Shown here: positions 1 through 5,281 of the stretch, in pieces | How the letters are laid out: every line of letters begins with the position of its first letter | Position numbering within the stretch: the first letter of the stretch is position 1 | Assembly: GCA_002506665.1 (NCBI GenBank) | Contig: DAXZ01000073.1 | Location: forward strand, 332 to 8,737 | Length of the DNA stretch: 8,406 nucleotides | Reading direction: 5' to 3' | Source: Nitrosopumilus sp. UBA526 | GTDB taxonomy: Archaea > Thermoproteota > Nitrososphaeria > Nitrososphaerales > Nitrosopumilaceae | Translations under genes and position numbers: made by a program | Notes under the pieces: model-generated | What the model was told of the DNA's origin: nothing | What the model saw: the letters and a program-made list of their open reading frames with translations, nothing else | The model's database searches: none

Positions 1-1454
1 TTGATTATATTGTCGAGTATGATGACGGCACTGCAGGCTATGTAACATTTGAGGATGGGACAAACCCCAACACAGGTGCTACAGTAACTGGCCTAGTAGC
101 AGAACAAGCCTACTCTTTTAGAGTAAAAGCAGCAAACACTCTAGATACGGGTGTGCCATCTAATGTTGTTACTGTAACTACACTGACTCTTGATCCAAGT
201 GCCCCAGCTAACCTTGTTGCTTCTGTAGATGATACCCAGGTAATATTAGACTGGAGTACACCTGAAGATACTAGCAGCTATGAAATTGTTGATTATATCG
301 TAAGGGTTGGTACCGATGCGGCAGACCTCAGTACATATGATGATGGTATAGACACAAACGTGCATGCAGTTATTCTCGATCTGTGTAGCGCAACAACATA
401 CTACTTTGGTGTGACTGCCATAAATGCCGCAGGTTCAAGTACAGAAACTATTATATCTGCAACCACGATTGGCCCTGTTGCCGTATGTGCAGACTTTACA
501 TACTCTGATGACGGTACCATAAAGATACGATTCTCACCACGTATTGATATATCTGAGTCATCTGTTGATAATGCAGATTTTACAGTAACTGACGGTACAA
601 TTAACATTGATGTGACTAATGTATCATTCACACAATACAAGGCTGTATTGACACTAGAGCGTCCAGTTGATGCCAGAAACATTGAGACTATCAATATATC
701 GTACAATCCACAAGAGAACCGTAAAATTGTCAAAGACTCTCGTACATTACAACCATTTGCTAATAAGGTAATTGTAAACCTTCTTCCAAATTCATTAGAC
801 ATACATGCTTTACCTACAATAAGTGCAGACTTTACATACTCTGATGACGGTACCATAAAGATACGATTCTCACCACGTATTGATATGGATGAGTCATCTG
901 TTGATAATGCAGATTTTACAGTAACTGACGGTACAAATAACATTGATGTGACTAATGTATCACTCACACAATACCAGGCTGTATTGACACTAGAGCGTCC
1001 AGTTGATGCCGATAACATTGAGACTATCAATATATCGTACAATCCACAAGAGAACCGTGAAATTGTCAGCGGTATCATTACACTAGCAGCATTTGAAGAT
1101 GAAACAGTCACAAGCCTTCTTCCAGGTTCTGAAAACCTAACTGCACTACGTGCAGACCTCATATACTCTGATGACGGTACCATAAAGATAAGATTCTCAC
1201 CACGTATTGATATAGATACATCATCTGCATTTACAGCCGACTTTGGAGTATTTGATGGTTCAACCCGCATACCTATAACAGACATATCCCTCACAAAGTA
1301 CAAGGTTGTATTGACACTAGACCCCCCAGTCACTGCTAGAAACGTTGATACTATTCGTATAACATATGATCCGCAGTACGGTATCATTTCCACAGGCCCT
1401 ACTAATGTACTAGCAAGCTTTGTACAAGAACCTGTCACAAGTCTCTTCAAGTAA
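1..1454 (+). CDS. Modular surface/secreted protein, 3' end (FnIII domains plus three tandem modules)
   Basis: The reading frame (codons from base 3) is open to the left edge, so the start and any signal peptide lie outside the window; 483 codons are visible before the TAA. Domains in order are the end of one fibronectin type III domain (about 3-185), a complete FnIII domain (about 195-470), and three tandem modules of 112, 109 and 100 residues. The modules share a 'YSDDGTIKIRFSPRID' strand, a 'VLTL..PV' strand and a 'YxPQ' strand. That layout resembles SwmB/'SWM repeat' or other bacterial-Ig-like beta-sandwiches of large extracellular proteins; this is resemblance only. The protein is acidic and rich in Thr, Ser, Asp and Asn. 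Two cysteines (codons 384-386 and 486-488) flank the FnIII/module junction. The C-terminus ends '...VTSLFK' with no membrane helix or sorting signal, so any anchor must be N-terminal. Role is inferred to be cell-surface binding or structure; no enzyme motif is visible. Confidence 0.85.
   Translation, partial: DYIVEYDDGTAGYVTFEDGTNPNTGATVTGLVAEQAYSFRVKAANTLDTGVPSNVVTVTTLTLDPSAPANLVASVDDTQVILDWSTPEDTSSYEIVDYIVRVGTDAADLSTYDDGIDTNVHAVILDLCSATTYYFGVTAINAAGSSTETIISATTIGPVAVCADFTYSDDGTIKIRFSPRIDISESSVDNADFTVTDGTINIDVTNVSFTQYKAVLTLERPVDARNIETINISYNPQENRKIVKDSRTLQPFANKVIVNLLPNSLDIHALPTISADFTYSDDGTIKIRFSPRIDMDESSVDNADFTVTDGTNNIDVTNVSLTQYQAVLTLERPVDADNIETINISYNPQENREIVSGIITLAAFEDETVTSLLPGSENLTALRADLIYSDDGTIKIRFSPRIDIDTSSAFTADFGVFDGSTRIPITDISLTKYKVVLTLDPPVTARNVDTIRITYDPQYGIISTGPTNVLASFVQEPVTSLFK
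489..824 (+). repeat. Surface-protein module repeat 1
   Basis: First of three tandem coding modules (112 codons). Its first 81 codons are nearly identical in DNA to module 2: 10 nucleotide differences in 243, falling in 7 codons. The similarity stops sharply after the codon pair for Ile-Val at 726-731, beyond which the two tails differ at most positions. It carries the more basic residues at the variable sites (Lys, Arg, Lys). Confidence 0.9.
825..1151 (+). repeat. Surface-protein module repeat 2
   Basis: Second tandem module (109 codons). The first 81 codons match module 1 except for seven codons, all of which change the amino acid. Its tail ('AAFEDETVTSLLPGS') resembles the end of module 3 ('LASFVQEPVTSLFK') more than the tail of module 1, so the module looks mosaic. 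Confidence 0.9.
1152..1451 (+). repeat. Surface-protein module repeat 3 (diverged, C-terminal)
   Basis: Third, more diverged module (100 codons), running to the stop codon. It keeps a 51-base core (1164-1214) that differs from module 1 (501-551) at a single, synonymous position, while most of the rest has diverged in both DNA and protein. It lacks the extra linker seen after modules 1 and 2, consistent with being the terminal unit. Confidence 0.85.
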
Positions 1455-1532
1455 AAGCGACCTTTTCAGGTGGGAGGCGTACAAATCTCGAGATAGCAAA
1501 AAGGCCTAACACAAGGTTTGAAATTGACTAGG

Positions 1533-1542
1533 TTTTTATTTT
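1533..1542 (+). promoter_or_regulatory. TATA-like box for the DUF6659-like gene
   Basis: A T-rich TATA-like stretch (TTTTTATTTT) is centred about 27 nt before the ATG at 1565, with no Shine-Dalgarno between. This fits a leaderless archaeal promoter. The same T-rich run could also help terminate the upstream surface-protein transcript. Confidence 0.4.
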
Positions 1543-1564
1543 TGATACCTCAGATGATTATAGT

Positions 1565-1948
1565 ATGTTTGATAATGGTGGCAGACTGGAATTGTATGAT
1601 AAAAAATGTGACCAATTATTGAAGGAATCTGAGATCCGTTTTGCCGGAATTGTTGACAAAGACGGGCAACTCATATCGGGCGGTTTCAAGAAAGGGCTTG
1701 TCCCACATGAGGGTGACGAGACACGTTTACAATCCTTTTTAGAATTTGTATCCAAGGCATCTATACGAAAAGAATATGATGAGAGCCTAGGACCAATCAA
1801 CTATCTTGCCGCAAGACGAGACAAGGCAGTCTTGGTAAGTTTTCCGTTCCCGATAACACAAATTCTGCTACTAATTTCTGCCGAACCTACTGCCAACATT
1901 GAAAACTTGGCAAAAAAAGTCGTAGAAATATTCACCGATGTCAACTAG
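1565..1948 (+). CDS. DUF6659-like small protein of unknown function
   Basis: 127 residues, soluble, no signal peptide. The segment at residues 24-44 ('IRFAGIVDKDGQLISGG' then 'KKG') and the later hydrophobic strands ('AVLVSFPF', 'ILLLISAE') followed by a C-terminal amphipathic helix match what I recall of the DUF6659 family, common in Nitrososphaerota in many paralogues. The order helix, beta hairpin with an Asp-Lys-x-Gly turn, helix, strands, helix resembles the roadblock/profilin-like fold; that is structural inference. The molecular function is unknown. It has its own TATA-like box and starts at an ATG with no Shine-Dalgarno, so it is probably transcribed alone. It is 110 bases after the surface-protein stop and 143 bases before msrA, with no sign of co-transcription. 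Confidence 0.75.
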   Translation: MFDNGGRLELYDKKCDQLLKESEIRFAGIVDKDGQLISGGFKKGLVPHEGDETRLQSFLEFVSKASIRKEYDESLGPINYLAARRDKAVLVSFPFPITQILLLISAEPTANIENLAKKVVEIFTDVN

Positions 1949-1993
1949 TAATATAATCTCGCCCCGGTGCTCAACATCTCTATACAGTCAGTC

Positions 1994-1998
1994 TTTTT
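1994..1998 (+). terminator. Possible T-tract terminator after the DUF6659-like gene
   Basis: A run of five T on the plus strand lies about 46 nt after the stop codon. Archaeal RNA polymerase terminates on T-rich non-template tracts without needing a hairpin. A small inverted repeat follows at 2002-2022 rather than preceding it, so this is only a weak call. Confidence 0.3.
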
Positions 1999-2001
1999 AA
2001 T

Positions 2002-2022
2002 CAACAAGGCATTTCTTTGTTG
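2002..2022. repeat. Short inverted repeat upstream of msrA
   Basis: CAACAAGG and CTTTGTTG can pair over 8 bp (one G-T wobble) around a 5-nt loop. It lies 70-90 bases before the msrA start, upstream of the likely TATA box. It might be an operator or a weak hairpin; nothing in the sequence decides between these. Confidence 0.35.
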
Positions 2023-2058
2023 TGTGGGGATGACTCGTACAGTATATTCTGACATACA

Positions 2059-2066
2059 GTTTTAAT
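2059..2066 (+). promoter_or_regulatory. TATA-like box for msrA
   Basis: GTTTTAAT is centred about 29 nt before the msrA ATG at 2092. There is no purine-rich Shine-Dalgarno just before the ATG, so a leaderless transcript is likely. Confidence 0.4.
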
Positions 2067-2091
2067 CTAGTATCTATTTTTAGAAGTTACA

Positions 2092-2544
2092 ATGAAAGCT
2101 ACGTTTGGTGCAGGGTGCTTTTGGCATGTTGAGGATTTGTTTAGTAAAATCGCAGGAGTAACATCTACTTCTGCCGGATATATTGGAGGAGAACTTGAAA
2201 ATCCCACATATGATCAAGTGTGTACTGATAAAACAGGACATGCCGAAGCAGTGGAAGTTGACTATGATCCTGCCAAAATCTCTTTTGAGGATCTGCTTGA
2301 TGTATTCTGGGCAAACCATAATCCTACTACATTAAATCGCCAGGGTCCTGACATGGGCATTCAATATCGCTCTGCGGTTTTTTATCATAACACCGATCAA
2401 AGAGAAATTGCACAAAGCTCCAAACAGGCACTTGAAAAATCAGGAAAATACAATGATCCTATTGTCACAGAAATTGTACCCGCCCCGACGTTTTACAAGG
2501 CAGAAGAATACCATCAGAAATATTTCAAGAAAAACGGACTGTAA
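2092..2544 (+). CDS. msrA: Peptide methionine-S-sulfoxide reductase MsrA
   Basis: 150 residues, a compact single-domain MsrA that reduces the S-epimer of methionine sulfoxide in proteins and free methionine in the cytoplasm. The catalytic motif GCFW is at residues 8-11 (Cys9), followed by His-Val-Glu. Also visible are the family motifs 'AGYIGG' (28-33), 'NPTYDQVC' (37-44), 'TGHAEAVEVDYDP' and 'FWANHNPTTLNRQGPDMGIQYRS' in two parts. The only other cysteine is Cys44; the C-terminus ends 'KNGL' without the recycling cysteines many MsrA proteins carry. Reduction of the sulfenic acid therefore probably uses Cys44 or an external thiol; that is inference. The start codon is the ATG giving a typical short N-terminus directly before the GCFW strand. 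There is no msrB beside it. It appears to be a single-gene unit with its own promoter. Confidence 0.95.
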   Translation: MKATFGAGCFWHVEDLFSKIAGVTSTSAGYIGGELENPTYDQVCTDKTGHAEAVEVDYDPAKISFEDLLDVFWANHNPTTLNRQGPDMGIQYRSAVFYHNTDQREIAQSSKQALEKSGKYNDPIVTEIVPAPTFYKAEEYHQKYFKKNGL

Positions 2545-2615
2545 TACTAGGGGGGAGGACTGCAAACGGAATTTTCCCGCTTTGAATCTAGCATAACTCA
2601 AATATGCCCCCCACA

Positions 2616-2634
2616 CCTCATCTATATTATGAGG
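2616..2634. repeat. Inverted repeat after msrA (possible terminator hairpin)
   Basis: CCTCAT and ATGAGG form a perfect 6-bp stem around a 7-nt loop. It lies 70-90 bases past the msrA stop, in the 171-base gap before nadE. It may form a hairpin at the end of the msrA mRNA, but no strong T-run follows directly, so function is uncertain. Confidence 0.35.
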
Positions 2635-2646
2635 CTAGGTCATTAT

Positions 2647-2661
2647 CTCTGTTTAACAGAG
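2647..2661. promoter_or_regulatory. 15-bp palindrome upstream of nadE (candidate operator)
   Basis: CTCTGTT-T-AACAGAG is a perfect inverted repeat with 7-bp arms around one central base. It ends about 25 bases before the TATA-like box of nadE, where a dimeric regulator could act. A short hairpin at the end of the msrA transcript is the alternative. No bound factor can be named from the sequence. Confidence 0.4.
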
Positions 2662-2685
2662 TTTCAATTCAATATTTGGCATAAG

Positions 2686-2692
2686 TTTTATT
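2686..2692 (+). promoter_or_regulatory. TATA-like box for nadE-cysS
   Basis: TTTTATT is centred about 27 nt before the TTG start of nadE, preceded by an A-rich segment where a TFB recognition element would sit. The spacing predicts a transcript beginning at or next to the start codon. Confidence 0.4.
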
Positions 2693-2715
2693 CCCATATC
2701 GATGATAATTAGCTG

Positions 2716-3516
2716 TTGAATAAAGATCTCATAAATGATATTAAAAACCAGGACTATTCTACAATCACAGAAACGATTGAAAAACTCCTCTCAGAACAAG
2801 TAAAAAAAAATAATACAGACGGGCTCGTTCTAGGATTAAGTGGAGGACTAGATTCTGCAGTCTTGGCCTGTGTCTGCAAAAGACTAAAAGACAAGACACT
2901 TGCATTGATAATGCCTGATACTGCAGTTACGCCAAAGTCTGAGACAAAAGATGCCCTAAAGATGATCTCATTGACAGGAATAAGACACAAGATAATCGAC
3001 ATCGACCCAATTATCCGACAATACACAAACTGTCTTGAACCTGATGAGCGGTCCACGGGAAATCTTCGAGCTAGGGTTAGAACAAATATCCTATATTACT
3101 ATGCAAATACAGAGAACCGTCTTGTACTAGGATCAAGTGATAAAAGCGAATACGAGATAGGCTACTTTACAAAATATGGTGATGGTGCATCAGACCTCTC
3201 ACCAATCATCTCACTGTACAAACTCCAGGTACGTGAGCTTGCAAAATATCTTGGCGTACCTGAGGGCATTATTGCAAAAAAGAGCAGCCCCCACTTGTGG
3301 CATGGCCACCAAGCTGAAGAAGAGCTAGGAGTGTCATATGAGGAGATTGACTCTGTTTTATACTGCCTCTTTGAGAAACATCAGACACTAGATGAGATTG
3401 AGCGTACCACCAAAATAGGACGGACAGTCATAGAAAAGATTCACCAACTACACATAAACAGTGAACATAAAAGATTGCCAGCTTGCAAACCAAACGGAGA
3501 ACGACATGAAGATTAA
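2716..3516 (+). CDS. nadE: NH3-dependent NAD+ synthetase NadE
   Basis: 266 residues. It catalyses the last step of NAD synthesis, adenylating and then amidating nicotinic acid adenine dinucleotide. There is no N-terminal nitrilase (glutaminase) domain, so free ammonia is the expected nitrogen donor, plausible in an ammonia-oxidising archaeon. The PP-loop ATP pyrophosphatase motif SGGLDS is at residues 42-47. Further family motifs are 'GSSDKSE' (139-145), 'YFTKYGDG' (150-157) and 'LWHGHQAEEELG' near 194-205, a variant of the usual LWxGQTDE segment. The start is a TTG: an in-frame TAG lies two codons upstream and the next in-frame Met is past the P-loop, so TTG (or the adjacent CTG) is forced. 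The stop overlaps cysS by 11 bases, indicating an operon. Confidence 0.95.
   Translation: MNKDLINDIKNQDYSTITETIEKLLSEQVKKNNTDGLVLGLSGGLDSAVLACVCKRLKDKTLALIMPDTAVTPKSETKDALKMISLTGIRHKIIDIDPIIRQYTNCLEPDERSTGNLRARVRTNILYYYANTENRLVLGSSDKSEYEIGYFTKYGDGASDLSPIISLYKLQVRELAKYLGVPEGIIAKKSSPHLWHGHQAEEELGVSYEEIDSVLYCLFEKHQTLDEIERTTKIGRTVIEKIHQLHINSEHKRLPACKPNGERHED
3496..3500 (+). promoter_or_regulatory. Shine-Dalgarno that fixes the cysS start
   Basis: GGAGA lies five bases before the ATG at 3506, inside the end of nadE. It supports that ATG over the upstream GTG at 3461 and shows that cysS, as an internal cistron, is translated differently from the leaderless first genes around it. Confidence 0.6.
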
Positions 3517-4891
3517 AGATACACTGTCAAACTTGGAGCATACAATAGACATCTCAAACAAAGTCAGAATCTACCTGTGTGGAGTAACTGTATATGATGA
3601 CTCACACATAGGCCATGCAAGAACTATCATAGTCTTTGATGTCCTTAGGCGATACCTTGAGAGCCAGGGAGCAGAGATACAACTTGTTCAGAACTTTACG
3701 GATATAGACGACAAGATAATTCATCGAGCAAACGCAGAAGACAAGACTGCAGCTCAGGTCAGCACAACATACATTGAGAACTATTTTAGAGACTTTGACA
3801 ACCTGCATGTAAAGCGGGCAACAGACTATCCAAAGGCGACACAACACATTGATGATATTATCATGTTTATAGATAAATTAATCAAGCAAGAAATTGCATA
3901 TACTTCTGAGAACGGGGTATACTTTTCCGTATCAAAATTCCCAGAATATGGAAAACTCTCAAAAAAGAGAATTGACCAACTTGAGTCAGGTGCAAGAATC
4001 AGGGTGGATGAGAAAAAAAAAGATCCGCTGGATTTTGCAGTCTGGAAGATAACTGATGAGAAACCGACATGGGCCAGTCCGTGGGGCAGAGGACGGCCTG
4101 GCTGGCACATTGAATGCTCTGCTATGAGCACAAAGTATCTTGGGGATGACTTTGATATACATGGAGGAGGACGAGATCTTATTTTTCCGCATCATGAAAA
4201 CGAGATTGCACAGTCCGAATCATGTACCCGAGTCCGATTTGCCAAAACCTGGATGCATGTCGGAATGGTGACAATTAATGGAGAAAAGATGGCAAAATCC
4301 ACCGGAAATGTCAAATCAGTAAGACATGTCTTGGATGACTGGGGGCCAAACATCATTAGACTGTTCTGCCTGGCTGGGCATTATTCAAAACCAATAGACT
4401 ATTCTGAGGAACTGTTGTTAGAAAACCTTACAAAATGGAGACAGGTTGAAACCTGTCATTACGAGCTAATCAATGCAGACGGTGCAGAGTCTGAGAAAAA
4501 TGACACACTCGCAAAGCTAGCCAGAGAGTTTGACCAGGCATTAGATGATGACTTTAACACCCATCTTGCACTGTCGTCATTTTTCCAGCTAGTCAAAGAG
4601 ACCAACAGGCTGGCAGCTGATGAAAAGCTTGGCAAAGAAAACTCGCAGGCAATAAAGACAGAACTGCAAAGAATGTTGGATATTTTAGGACTAGTGGTTT
4701 TGGAGATATCTGACAAGCAAAGACAAGAGATTGACAAGCTGGTCTCAGACAGGACGCAATCACGACAAGAGAAGAGATTCAAAGATGCAGACAAGATACG
4801 CGACGAATTATATGACATGAATGTCCAGCTAGTTGATCACAAGGGAAAGACAATCTGGATGTTAAAAGAACCAATCAGGGCTGACAGATAA
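3506..4891 (+). CDS. cysS: Cysteinyl-tRNA synthetase CysS
   Basis: 461 residues from the chosen ATG, the usual length for the family. This class I synthetase charges tRNA-Cys. The HIGH motif is HIGH at residues 34-37, followed by Ala-Arg. The KMSKS loop reads KMAKS at 261-265, a Ser-to-Ala variant. The structural zinc site expected for CysRS is intact: Cys25 in 'LCGVTVYD', Cys204 in 'GWHIECSAM', and His229 and Glu233 in 'HHENEIAQSE'. The C-terminal part (from about residue 315) is the helical DALR anticodon-binding region. A GTG at 3461 would add 15 residues absent from the family, whereas the ATG gives the expected 'MKIKDTL' start and has a Shine-Dalgarno. It overlaps nadE by 11 bases and is very probably co-transcribed. 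Its presence means direct charging of Cys rather than the SepRS/SepCysS route is available. Confidence 0.97.
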   Translation: MKIKDTLSNLEHTIDISNKVRIYLCGVTVYDDSHIGHARTIIVFDVLRRYLESQGAEIQLVQNFTDIDDKIIHRANAEDKTAAQVSTTYIENYFRDFDNLHVKRATDYPKATQHIDDIIMFIDKLIKQEIAYTSENGVYFSVSKFPEYGKLSKKRIDQLESGARIRVDEKKKDPLDFAVWKITDEKPTWASPWGRGRPGWHIECSAMSTKYLGDDFDIHGGGRDLIFPHHENEIAQSESCTRVRFAKTWMHVGMVTINGEKMAKSTGNVKSVRHVLDDWGPNIIRLFCLAGHYSKPIDYSEELLLENLTKWRQVETCHYELINADGAESEKNDTLAKLAREFDQALDDDFNTHLALSSFFQLVKETNRLAADEKLGKENSQAIKTELQRMLDILGLVVLEISDKQRQEIDKLVSDRTQSRQEKRFKDADKIRDELYDMNVQLVDHKGKTIWMLKEPIRADR

Positions 4892-4909
4892 CTCGAGACA
4901 TTTATTTGA

Positions 4910-4945
4910 AAAATTAGGAGAGTCTAATTAGTCTACTCTAATTTT
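4910..4945. promoter_or_regulatory. Extended inverted repeat upstream of the small membrane-protein gene
   Basis: The arms AAAATTA..GAGT (4910-4916 and 4920-4923) and ACTCTAATTTT (4935-4945) are inverted copies with a 3-base insertion in the left arm. They enclose the perfect 8-bp palindrome CTAATTAG (4924-4931). The whole structure ends eight bases before the TATA-like box at 4953, a position suited to a regulator binding next to TFB. It could instead help end the cysS transcript. Confidence 0.45.
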
Positions 4946-4952
4946 AGTCGAG

Positions 4953-4959
4953 TTTAATA
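4953..4959 (+). promoter_or_regulatory. TATA-like box for the small membrane-protein gene
   Basis: TTTAATA is centred 26 nt before the ATG at 4982, preceded by a purine-containing segment (GTCGAG). No Shine-Dalgarno is seen, which again suggests a leaderless message. Confidence 0.5.
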
Positions 4960-4981
4960 TATCCGCAGTACAATATACCGT

Positions 4982-5257
4982 ATGAATCCATGGAATAAAT
5001 TTTGGAACTGGTATGAGAACAAGATACTGGGAAGCGTGATTCTAATTGCCATCATACAGTTCATTCAGATTCCACACATGGTATGGAATGCAGACATTAT
5101 GCTAGATGCAGGAATCATCTCTCGAGTCCATCCGGTAATTGACTGGCTCTTGTACGGGGTTGATCTAATTGAGATAGTCTCAATTATTAACGTTGGAATG
5201 ATTATTTTTAGTCTGGTAAAAAAGAGACGATCTGCCAAAGTCAAAACAATAGCATAA
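4982..5257 (+). CDS. Small two-helix membrane protein of unknown function
   Basis: 91 residues; I do not recognise a named family. Residues 15-35 and about 52-79 are hydrophobic and should span the membrane. The basic tail (Lys80-Lys81-Arg82-Arg83 and further Lys) places the C-terminus in the cytoplasm, so both ends are probably inside with a short outside loop (36-51). The protein has five Trp (4, 8, 10, 35, 55), three in the first ten residues, typical of an interfacial segment. Polar residues sit in or beside the helices: Gln26, Gln29, His32, Asp38, His50, Asp54, Asp61, Glu64. They could bind a metal or a partner subunit, but that is speculation. The coding call is supported by the ATG at the expected distance from a TATA-like box and by membrane-protein composition. 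It is 90 bases after cysS and convergent with nreA, 24 bases away. Confidence 0.8.
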   Translation: MNPWNKFWNWYENKILGSVILIAIIQFIQIPHMVWNADIMLDAGIISRVHPVIDWLLYGVDLIEIVSIINVGMIIFSLVKKRRSAKVKTIA

Positions 5258-5281
5258 CAAAGTGTGTTATTTCCGGGCTTG

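Noticed and set aside
401..1450. A 349-codon open frame on the minus strand opposite the surface protein
   Set aside because: It is an antisense shadow: its repeats mirror the coding modules, the composition is odd (many Ser, Val, Arg), and the plus strand has clear domains.
489..1451. Tandem repeats considered as CRISPR or satellite DNA
   Set aside because: The units are 300-336 bases, in frame and protein-coding, with no short repeat-spacer pattern.
1485..1494. Perfect 10-bp palindrome ATCTCGAGAT after the surface-protein gene
   Set aside because: It is short, isolated, not placed next to a TATA-like box or T-run, and could be chance.
2408..2596. A 62-codon plus-strand open frame overlapping the 3' end of msrA
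   Set aside because: It lies mostly inside msrA in another frame, is basic and low in recognisable structure, and has no promoter or Shine-Dalgarno.
3461..3505. GTG at 3461 as the cysS start
   Set aside because: It adds 15 residues not seen in CysRS and lengthens the overlap with nadE; the ATG at 3506 has a well-spaced GGAGA and gives the normal N-terminus.
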